DNA of 58,706 bases from DAOUBF01 sp034432795 (GTDB taxonomy: Bacteria; Chloroflexota; Anaerolineae; DSLN01): positions 1 through 58,706 of the forward strand of contig DAOUBF010000028.1 in the NCBI GenBank assembly GCA_034432795.1. Reading direction: 5' to 3'. Position numbers and translations under genes: made by a program. The notes under the pieces are model-generated. The model searched no databases, was not told the origin of the DNA, and saw only the letters and a list, made by a program, of their open reading frames with translations. The stretch's first letter is position 1; each line of letters begins with the position of its first letter. This document shows, one piece after another, positions 52,770-58,706 of the stretch.

Positions 52770-53576
52770 ATGCCGGATTCGCAGGTGAACACAGGGCCTG
52801 CTGGCCCGATCATAGACGCCCTGCCGCAGGCTGCAGAAGCGCCGGAAACCGAAGCGTCAGGCGCTGTGGGCCAGCGGCTGGCGGAATGGGCGCGCGATAG
52901 CCTGTATGCCTATGTCAGGGCGGTGGCGGCGGTCGTCTGGAAAGACCTGGTGGCGGAATTGCGCAGCAAAGAGCTGATCACCGCCATGCTCATCTTCGCC
53001 ATCCTGGTCATCCTGAGCTTCAACTTCGCGCTGGAGTTGCGCCTGGATCGGGTGGGCCTGGTGGCGGCGGGGCTGGTCTGGGTCACCATTATCTTCGCCG
53101 GAATGCTGGGGCTGGACCGCTCGCTGGCGATGGAGAAGGACCGGGGCTGCCTGGATGGGCTGCTCCTGTGCCCGGTGGACCGCAGCGCGATCTACTTCGG
53201 CAAGATGATCGGCAACCTGCTGTTTATCTCTGTCGTGGAAGCGATTTTCCTGCCCCTGTTTTCTATCCTATTCAATTACCCTTTGCTCAGCCCCGGCATT
53301 CTGCTCATCATTGTTGTGGGCACGGTCGGCCTGGCGGGCATCGGTACGCTGATCTCTACTATGGCCGTGCACACCCGCGCCCGCGAGGTCATGTTGCCGG
53401 TCATGCTCTTGCCGCTGCTCATCCCCTTCATCCTGGCCGCCGTGAAGGCGACACGCGGCGTGCTGGACGGGCTGCCTTGGGGGGAGTTCCAAGGCTGGGT
53501 GCAGCTTATGCTCGCTTATGATATGATTCTCCTGGCAGTCGCCACTATGACATTTGATTACGTTGTGGAGGAGTAG
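52770..53576 (+). CDS. ccmB: haem exporter permease CcmB
   Basis: A 268-residue membrane protein with about six helices. WKDLVAELRSKELITAMLIF and LGLDRSLAMEKDRGCLDGLLLCPVDRSAIYFGK are characteristic CcmB segments. It carries a longer than usual hydrophilic N-terminus (about 55 residues). A GTG two codons upstream (52764) is in frame. It is encoded directly after ccmA. Confidence 0.92.
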   Translation: MPDSQVNTGPAGPIIDALPQAAEAPETEASGAVGQRLAEWARDSLYAYVRAVAAVVWKDLVAELRSKELITAMLIFAILVILSFNFALELRLDRVGLVAAGLVWVTIIFAGMLGLDRSLAMEKDRGCLDGLLLCPVDRSAIYFGKMIGNLLFISVVEAIFLPLFSILFNYPLLSPGILLIIVVGTVGLAGIGTLISTMAVHTRAREVMLPVMLLPLLIPFILAAVKATRGVLDGLPWGEFQGWVQLMLAYDMILLAVATMTFDYVVEE

Positions 53577-53582
53577 ATAGAG

Positions 53583-54302
53583 ATGGTTGAGGACATGAAG
53601 CTGGCCAGCCCACGCACATTGCGGATTCTGGGGGGCCTGAGCGCTGTGATGGTGGTGATCGCGCTGGTGCTCGTGTTCCTGGTGGCGCCGCAGGAGCGGA
53701 CGATGGGCGAGGTGCAGCGCATCTTCTACTTCCATGTGGGCGCCGCCTGGATTGGCGCCCTGGCCTTTCTGGTGGCACTGGTGACCGGCGCGCTGTATTT
53801 GCGCAGCGGGAAAGCGCAGTATGACCTGATCAGTCTGTCATCTGTTGAGATCGGCCTGGTGTTTATCACCATGGTGCTGATCACCGGCTCCATCTGGGCG
53901 CGCCCGGCCTGGAACACCTGGTGGGTGTGGACGCCGCGCCTGACCACAGCCACCATCATGTGGCTGGTCTATCTAGCCTACTTTATGCTGCGCGGTGCTG
54001 TGGAGGACCCCAACCGCCGTCGCCGCTACGCCGCCGTGTATAGCATTGTGGGCTTCGCCAGCGTCATCCTGACGTTCATCTCCACCAGCATCCTGGCGGA
54101 CACGCATCCGGCGCTGTTCTTCGGCTCAAATTCGCCCCAGACGAAGGGCGATGCGCCCCTGGCGCCAGGGATGCGCCCCGCCTTCTTCTTCAGCTTGCTG
54201 ACCTTCACGGTGCTGTATATCACCTTCCTGCTGTACCGGGTACGCTTGGAGGTCCTGCGCGAGCACGTGGAGGCCCTGAAGGCGCGCTTCCTGACGCCGT
54301 AA
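53583..54302 (+). CDS. ccmC: haem handling protein CcmC
   Basis: A 239-residue, six-helix protein. The two conserved His regions are in QRIFYFHVGAAW and in SILADTHPALF. The tryptophan-rich motif reads NTWWVWTPRLTTATIMW; the Asp normal in WWVWDxRLT is Thr here. CcmC binds haem for transfer to CcmE. It is encoded 6 bases after ccmB. Confidence 0.9.
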   Translation: MVEDMKLASPRTLRILGGLSAVMVVIALVLVFLVAPQERTMGEVQRIFYFHVGAAWIGALAFLVALVTGALYLRSGKAQYDLISLSSVEIGLVFITMVLITGSIWARPAWNTWWVWTPRLTTATIMWLVYLAYFMLRGAVEDPNRRRRYAAVYSIVGFASVILTFISTSILADTHPALFFGSNSPQTKGDAPLAPGMRPAFFFSLLTFTVLYITFLLYRVRLEVLREHVEALKARFLTP

Positions 54303-54327
54303 CACCTGTGGAAGAAAGGGAACAACT

Positions 54328-54555
54328 ATGCCTACCGAGACGCCCAACACACTGGCTTACCTGGTCGCCGGCTACATTGTGTTCTGGCTGATCACCTTTC
54401 TCTTTGTCATCAGCCTGGTCGCCCGCACGCGCAACCTGGAGAAAGACATCCAGGTGCTGAAGACGTTGATGGAGGAGCAGAAAGAGCAGTCTGAGGATAG
54501 CCGGAAGCCCCAGGAGCAGGCAAGCTATCGCCCGCTGCCCTCGGATCGGCGCTAG
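54328..54555 (+). CDS. CcmD-like small membrane protein
   Basis: A 75-residue protein with one helix (LVAGYIVFWLITFLFVISLVA) followed by a charged coiled tail (RTRNLEKDIQVLKTLMEEQ). This is the usual build of CcmD, which aids release of holo-CcmE from CcmABC. Identification rests on size, topology and position after ccmC. Confidence 0.75.
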   Translation: MPTETPNTLAYLVAGYIVFWLITFLFVISLVARTRNLEKDIQVLKTLMEEQKEQSEDSRKPQEQASYRPLPSDRR

Positions 54556-54594
54556 AGACCGGTAACCTGCTTTACAGTTATGCATCACACTTAA

Positions 54595-54603
54595 TGCTAT
54601 AAT
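54595..54603 (+). promoter_or_regulatory. extended -10 promoter of ccdA
   Basis: TGCTATAAT is a perfect extended -10 element (TGnTATAAT). The predicted start is near 54610, only about 15 bases before the ATG at 54625, so the permuted gene seems to have its own promoter. Confidence 0.65.
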
Positions 54604-54624
54604 AGGTCAATAGAAAGCAGTCCT

Positions 54625-55533
54625 ATGGCTGAAGTCACGTCAAAGGGTACCCCAACCGGCACGGCGCGAACAGCAGCGCAGGTGGCCGCGCTCCCCGCAG
54701 GCCGCCCCAGGCCGTTGATCCACGCGGTGCTGTTTGTGTTCGGCTTTTCGCTGATCTTTGTCTCGGTTGGGGCGGTGGTGAGCGTCATCGGCCAGATCGT
54801 CTTTGACCTGCGCCAGCCGCTGGCCCGCATCGGCGGCGTGGTGGTCATCCTGTTTGGCCTAGCGACGATGGGCCTGTTCAACGCGGCCTCGCGCGGTCTG
54901 GGCCGCCTGGCGCAAAACGCCGATAAGGGGGCGTCCCCCTGGTGGCTGCTGCCCGTGCTCGGCCTGAAGGCGGCCCTGGATGGCTTCTTGCGCTATTTCT
55001 ACGCCGACACCCGCGCCGATTGGGGTCATCGTGGCGGGAGCGGCTATCTGGCCTCGTTCCTGATGGGCACGTTCTTCGCTGCAGGCTGGACGCCCTGTAT
55101 CGGTCCCACGCTGGGCGCGATCCTGACGTTGGGCTATAATGCCGCCACAGTCCATCAAGGTGTCCTGTTGCTCTCCGCCTATTCGCTTGGCCTGGGCATT
55201 CCCTTCTTGCTGTTTGCGCTGGCGCTTGACCGCACCACAGGGCTATTGCGCTCGTTGCGCCGCCACATGCGCGCGGTTCAAATCGTGAACGGGGTGCTCC
55301 TCATCCTGATCGGCTTTGCCCTGCTCACGAATCAGTTGACCCTTATCGCCCGCTGGGCGCAGGAGCGTAATCTCTACCTGGATGTAGGCCCACTTGGCGT
55401 TGCCACACCGACCCTGTTCATCGCTCTGGTCGCCGGGCTGCTCTCTTTCCTCTCGCCCTGTGTCTTGCCCCTGGTGCCGGCCTACGTGTTTTACCTCAGT
55501 GGACGCACACTTTCCCAGACCACAGCCGGGTGA
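54625..55533 (+). CDS. ccdA: thiol-disulfide transporter CcdA, circularly permuted
   Basis: A 302-residue membrane protein holding all CcdA segments in permuted order. It starts with the stretch that normally follows helix 1 (RPRPLIHAVLFVFGFSLIFV). It continues through the second-cysteine helix FFAAGWTPCIGPTLGAIL (Cys158) and the last helices (NGVLLILIGFALL), and only then, at the extreme C-terminus, has the normally N-terminal helix GLLSFLSPCVLPLVPAYVFY (Cys279). Both redox cysteines are kept. CcdA carries electrons from cytoplasmic thioredoxin to extracytoplasmic TlpA/CcmG, genes for which flank it. Confidence 0.88.
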   Translation: MAEVTSKGTPTGTARTAAQVAALPAGRPRPLIHAVLFVFGFSLIFVSVGAVVSVIGQIVFDLRQPLARIGGVVVILFGLATMGLFNAASRGLGRLAQNADKGASPWWLLPVLGLKAALDGFLRYFYADTRADWGHRGGSGYLASFLMGTFFAAGWTPCIGPTLGAILTLGYNAATVHQGVLLLSAYSLGLGIPFLLFALALDRTTGLLRSLRRHMRAVQIVNGVLLILIGFALLTNQLTLIARWAQERNLYLDVGPLGVATPTLFIALVAGLLSFLSPCVLPLVPAYVFYLSGRTLSQTTAG

Positions 55534-55537
55534 TCAG

Positions 55538-56188
55538 ATGGAAGACGGAGGACGGACGACGGAGGCTATGGGTTCTCCGCCCCCTGTCTTTCGTCGCCCG
55601 TCCAATGTGCTCGTCGCGCTCCTGCTCTTTACCGTCTTCGCTCTGGCGGGGTTCGCCCTGGCCGCGACGGTGATCGGCGGGGGGCTGGCCGGCCCGGCAA
55701 CTGCAGAACAGCCCACGTTCGCCGAGCGCTTCGCTGCGGAGTTCGCGCCTGCTGACAAGCCACTCAAGGCAGGGGATGCCGCGCCGGATTTCAGCCTGCA
55801 AGACCTGAACGGCGAAACGGTGACGCTGAGCCAGTTGCGTGGCAGGCCCATCCTGATCAACTTCTGGGCGACATGGTGCGGGCCGTGTCGCGTAGAGATG
55901 CCGGAGATTGAGGCGGCTTACCAGAAATATCGGGATCGGGGCTTTGCTGTCCTGGCCGTAGATGTCCAGGAGCCGCCTGAGGACGTGCGTGCCTTCGTGG
56001 AAGAGATGGGTCTCTCCTTCGTGCCGCTCCTGGATACAACCGGTGAGGTCTTTGGCCTGTATAAGGTGCTGGCATTGCCGACGAGCTATTGGATTGACCG
56101 CCAGGGTCGGATCAGCGCAGTCCATCTCGGCCCGATGACCGGCGAACAGATTCGCGGCTATGTAGAGGGCCTGCTGGCACAGCCATAA
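55538..56188 (+). CDS. second TlpA-like thiol-disulfide protein
   Basis: A 216-residue anchored thioredoxin: one helix (VLVALLLFTVFALAGFALAA), then APDFSLQDLNGETVTLSQL, NFWATWCGPCRVEMPEI (Cys114, Cys117) and the cis-Pro loop VLALPTSYWIDRQG. It lies 4 bases after ccdA and probably receives electrons from it. ATG 55538 is the preferred start; ATG 55568 is possible. Residues 1-20 come from a GACGGA/TCCGTC repeat. Confidence 0.88.
   Translation: MEDGGRTTEAMGSPPPVFRRPSNVLVALLLFTVFALAGFALAATVIGGGLAGPATAEQPTFAERFAAEFAPADKPLKAGDAAPDFSLQDLNGETVTLSQLRGRPILINFWATWCGPCRVEMPEIEAAYQKYRDRGFAVLAVDVQEPPEDVRAFVEEMGLSFVPLLDTTGEVFGLYKVLALPTSYWIDRQGRISAVHLGPMTGEQIRGYVEGLLAQP
55540..55602. repeat. GACGGA/TCCGTC palindromic repeat inside the TlpA gene
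   Basis: GGACGGACGACG near 55551 pairs with CGTCGCCCGTCC near 55591 (11 of 12 bases). In frame it encodes the N-terminal region before the membrane helix. Confidence 0.75.
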
Positions 56189-56227
56189 CCAGTAGGGGCA
56201 GACCTTGTACATGAACGGTGTAGGTAT

Positions 56228-56268
56228 CATTCCCTCCCCCTTGTGGGGGAGGGTTAGGGTGGGGGGTA
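56228..56268. repeat. G/C-rich palindromic repeat
   Basis: CCCTCCCCC, loop TTGT, GGGGGAGGG followed by TTAGGGTGGGGGG, close to the copies at 1597 and 37885. It lies between the TlpA and DUF2085 genes. Confidence 0.8.
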
Positions 56269-56306
56269 ACAGGTCGCCCTGGTTACGGCATTGCGAGAAG
56301 GCGGGG

Positions 56307-57002
56307 ATGGATAAGAGCAGCACTAGGCCGCGCGTGACTGGCCGCAAGCGCGATGTGGTGATCGCCGCAGATCGGTTCATCTACTGGCTCAGCCGCCACT
56401 GGCTGGCTGTGTTCAACGTGGCGGTGGCCCTGTATGTGGGCGTGCCGTTTCTGGCGCCGGTGTTTATGCGGGCCGGCCTGACCGGGCCAGCGCAGGCGAT
56501 TTACCGTGTTTACCATGCGCTCTGCCACCAGTTGGCCTTCCGTTCCTGGTTCCTGTTTGGGCAGGCCAGCCACTATCCTCGCGGCCTGTTTGACCGGCTT
56601 ACGGGGATTGACACCACAGCCTATCCGGGGCTGCAACAGGCGGGCGAATTCATCGGCAATGCGCAATTGGGATACAAGGTGGCGCTATGCGAGCGCGATG
56701 TGGCCATTTACGGCGCCCTCCTGCTAGGAGGGCTGATGTATGCCCTTGTCCGCACGCGTTTGCCGCGCCTGAGTCTGGCGTCGTTTATCGCCTTTTGCGC
56801 CCTGCCGATTGCGCTGGATGGCCTTAGCCAGTTGTTCAGCCAGCCCCCCTTCAACTGGCTGCCTTATCGTGAAAGCACCTGGTATCTGCGCACCCTCACC
56901 GGCGCGTTGTTTGGCCTGGGCCTGGCCTGGCTGGCCTATCCCTCTATTGACGCCTCCATGCGCGAAACACGCGAGCAGCTTTCACGGCGCTTCGGCTGGT
57001 AG
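56307..57002 (+). CDS. DUF2085 membrane protein
   Basis: A 231-residue protein with about five membrane segments. VYHALCHQLAFRS and ALCERDVAIYGALLLGGLMYAL match the DUF2085 pattern (CHQ...RS, C-x-RD-x-A-I-Y). The function of the family is unknown. The start at 56307 (AGAAGG upstream) is preferred over 56205, which would read through a palindromic repeat. Confidence 0.85.
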   Translation: MDKSSTRPRVTGRKRDVVIAADRFIYWLSRHWLAVFNVAVALYVGVPFLAPVFMRAGLTGPAQAIYRVYHALCHQLAFRSWFLFGQASHYPRGLFDRLTGIDTTAYPGLQQAGEFIGNAQLGYKVALCERDVAIYGALLLGGLMYALVRTRLPRLSLASFIAFCALPIALDGLSQLFSQPPFNWLPYRESTWYLRTLTGALFGLGLAWLAYPSIDASMRETREQLSRRFGW

Positions 57003-57123
57003 GCGTATGTCACATGGCAAGCCCTGCGGCCGGGCGTCGGCCTGTATGGATACCCGGCCAATGGCCTCCCACCCGCGATTTCAATATGCCAGGCTTGTCC
57101 TCAGGGTGCTTTCGTGCTAAACT

Positions 57124-57161
57124 GACAATGGACGACGGATAATGGGCCGTCGTCCATTGTC
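57124..57161. repeat. perfect 15-bp inverted repeat
   Basis: GACAATGGACGACGG (57124-57138) and CCGTCGTCCATTGTC (57147-57161) pair exactly around an 8-base loop, followed by more TCGTCCGTCGTC sequence. It belongs to the GACGGA/TCCGTC family and lies before the YfiH-type gene. Confidence 0.85.
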
Positions 57162-57184
57162 TGTCGTCCGTCGTCACACCAACC

Positions 57185-57985
57185 ATGCGCCGCATCTGGC
57201 ATAATGGGGTCAGTTACTACGTTTTTGAGCACCTGGCTGAGCAACCCGGCCTGGCCCATGCCGTGTTCACGCGGCATGGGGGGGTGAGTGCGCCGCCATT
57301 TGATACGCTCAACCTGGGCGGCACGGTCGGCGACGCGCCGGAAGCGGTCAAGGAGAACTTCCGCCGCGCCACAGCGGCCCTGGACATCCCCCCGGAACGA
57401 ACGGCCACCTCATGGCAGGTGCACAGCGCCCGCGCCCTGGTGCTTGACCGGCCTAACCACGAGCAACGCCCGCCACCGCAAGCGGATATTCTATTGACGA
57501 ATACGCCGGAGGTCTGGCTCACAATGCGCTTCGCCGATTGCGTCCCCATTTTTCTCTATGACTCTGTGCATCACGCCGTCGGGATCGCGCACGCCGGCTG
57601 GCGGGGCACGCTGGCCGGGGCGGCGCGGGAGGCGGTGGCCGCGATGGGCGAGGCTTTCGGCTGTCGCCCTGCCGATCTACTCGCAGGGATCGGCCCGGCG
57701 ATTGGGCCGTGTTGTTATCGTGTCGGGCCGGAGGTCATTGCAGCTTTTTATCTCACGTTTGGCCAGGTCGCCAGCGCCTGGTGGACTCGGGCCGAGAGCG
57801 GGGGCCTGTACCTTGACCTGTGGGAGGCCAACCGCTGGCAACTGGCAGTGGCGGGCGTGCAGCACATTGAGGTCGCCGGGCTGTGCACAGCGGATTTACG
57901 CCATGACTTCTTCTCGCATCGGGCCGAAGGCGGCCGGACAGGCCGGTTTGGAGCGATCATTGGCCTGCGCCAGCGTCATGGATGA
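57185..57985 (+). CDS. pgeF: YfiH/PgeF-family multicopper-type oxidoreductase
   Basis: A 266-residue protein. Metal ligands of the family are in TSWQVHSARA (His), MRFADCVPIFLYD (Cys) and GIAHAGWRGTLAGAA (His); GPAIGPCCYRVGPEV and CTADLRHDFFSHRAEGGRTGR are conserved blocks. Members have been described as polyphenol oxidases, purine nucleoside phosphorylases and, for YfiH, as peptidoglycan-editing factors. The 3' end overlaps yggS by 8 bases. Confidence 0.9.
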   Translation: MRRIWHNGVSYYVFEHLAEQPGLAHAVFTRHGGVSAPPFDTLNLGGTVGDAPEAVKENFRRATAALDIPPERTATSWQVHSARALVLDRPNHEQRPPPQADILLTNTPEVWLTMRFADCVPIFLYDSVHHAVGIAHAGWRGTLAGAAREAVAAMGEAFGCRPADLLAGIGPAIGPCCYRVGPEVIAAFYLTFGQVASAWWTRAESGGLYLDLWEANRWQLAVAGVQHIEVAGLCTADLRHDFFSHRAEGGRTGRFGAIIGLRQRHG

Positions 57986-58706
57986 CCTGGAAAGCCGGTT
58001 GAGCCGTGTGCGTGAGCGCATCGCACAGGCCGCCGCCCGCGCCGGGCGTGACCCACAGGCGATCACGCTGGTGGCGGTGACGAAGACGGTGCCTGCCGGG
58101 GTGGTTGTGGCCGCCTACGCGCTGGGGCTGAGGCACTTTGGGGAGAACCGCGTGGAAGAAGCCGAGGAGAAGATCCCCCAGGTGTCCCAGGCCATCGGCG
58201 GGGGACAGATCACCTGGCATATGATCGGGCACATTCAGAGCCGCAAGGCGCGGGCTGTGGTGGCCCACTTTGACCGGGTGCATTCGGTGGACAGCCTCAA
58301 GCTGGCGCGGCGGCTGAGCCGCTTCGCGGAAGAGGCCGGGCGTACCCTGCCCATCCTGCTGGAGGTGAACATCTCCGGCGAGCCGAGCAAGTACGGGTTT
58401 GCGATGGGCGGCTGGCCGAAGGATCAGGCGCAGGCCGAGGCATTCTTTAGCGCGGTGGGCGAGATCATGGCCTTGCCCGCCTTACGGCTGGAGGGCCTGA
58501 TGACGATGGCGCCGCTCGTGCCCCAGGCGGAGCTGGCGCGGCCCACCTTCCGCCGCCTGCGGGAGCTGCGGGATGTCCTGGCTGAACGCTTCCCTGCGGT
58601 GCACTGGCGGCATCTGTCTATGGGCATGACGGATGACTTTGAGGTGGCGATTGAGGAAGGCGCCACGCTCGTGCGCATCGGGCGGGCCATCTTCGGCGAA
58701 CGACCA
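57978..58706 (+). CDS. yggS: YggS-family PLP-binding protein (3' end cut by the window)
   Basis: At least 243 codons are open to the window edge. MDDLESRLSRVRERIAQAAA, VAVTKTVPAGVV (the PLP lysine), HFGENRVEEAEEK, WHMIGHIQSRKA and HLSMGMTDDFEVAIEEGATLVRIG are the conserved blocks of the alanine-racemase-fold PLP homeostasis protein. Usual length is 220-240, so only a few C-terminal residues are missing. It overlaps the previous gene, suggesting an operon. Confidence 0.95.
   Translation, partial: MDDLESRLSRVRERIAQAAARAGRDPQAITLVAVTKTVPAGVVVAAYALGLRHFGENRVEEAEEKIPQVSQAIGGGQITWHMIGHIQSRKARAVVAHFDRVHSVDSLKLARRLSRFAEEAGRTLPILLEVNISGEPSKYGFAMGGWPKDQAQAEAFFSAVGEIMALPALRLEGLMTMAPLVPQAELARPTFRRLRELRDVLAERFPAVHWRHLSMGMTDDFEVAIEEGATLVRIGRAIFGERP

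Overview
The window reads as chromosomal DNA of a high-GC, GTG-start-using bacterium, most likely Chloroflexota (Anaerolineae-like). This is inferred from gene content, the Ccm-type cytochrome maturation cluster and the many intergenic palindromes; no rRNA is present to prove it.

Region 1 (1-10.6 kb, minus strand) is a complete type III-A CRISPR-Cas locus: cas10-csm2-csm3-csm4-csm5-csm6-cas6-cas1-cas2, then a leader and the first repeats of an array that runs off the left edge. All signature residues of Cas10 (HD and GGDD), Csm3 (Asp38) and Csm6 (CARF and HEPN) are visible, so RNA-guided RNA cleavage and cyclic-oligoadenylate signalling look intact. A sigma70 promoter precedes cas10, and a second one in the leader fires into the array.

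Region 2 (10.6-12.5 kb, minus) is yebC-ruvC-ruvA. Region 3 (12.7-30.3 kb, plus) is a sugar-acid catabolic island. It holds an IclR regulator with its own promoter and operator, a cupin, a KDG kinase, a KDPG aldolase, an RraA-like protein, a ribose-type ABC importer, an aldose-epimerase-like protein, a second importer with two different ATPases, an M24 peptidase, an SDR and a VOC protein. A recurring element ending in a Shine-Dalgarno box is scattered through it. Region 4 (30.5-38 kb) holds RNase J, an amidase, tRNA-Tyr, cytidine deaminase, a CorC-like protein and glmU. Upstream of glmU lies an apparently orphan, promoter-driven structured RNA of about 290 nt.

Region 5 (38-45.7 kb) holds hsp20, lon, a response regulator, a PHP-AlbA fusion, a GNAT, a MoaB/MogA protein, a phosphoribosyltransferase and a small lipoprotein gene with one in-frame UGA. 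Region 6 (45.8-56.2 kb) is a cytochrome c maturation operon (ccmE, F, H, a TlpA, a zinc-ribbon protein, a di-haem cytochrome, ccmA, B, C, D), followed by ccdA and a second TlpA. The CcdA is circularly permuted. Region 7 (56.3 kb to the end) has a DUF2085 protein, a YfiH-type oxidoreductase and YggS, which is cut by the window edge.

Several families of short palindromic repeats fill the intergenic spaces. Some sit inside the 5' ends of genes and encode N-terminal protein segments (GNAT, CcmH, the di-haem cytochrome, the second TlpA). The strongest leads are the permuted CcdA, the orphan RNA, the asymmetric ATPase pair, the repeat-encoded N-termini and the SD-box element.
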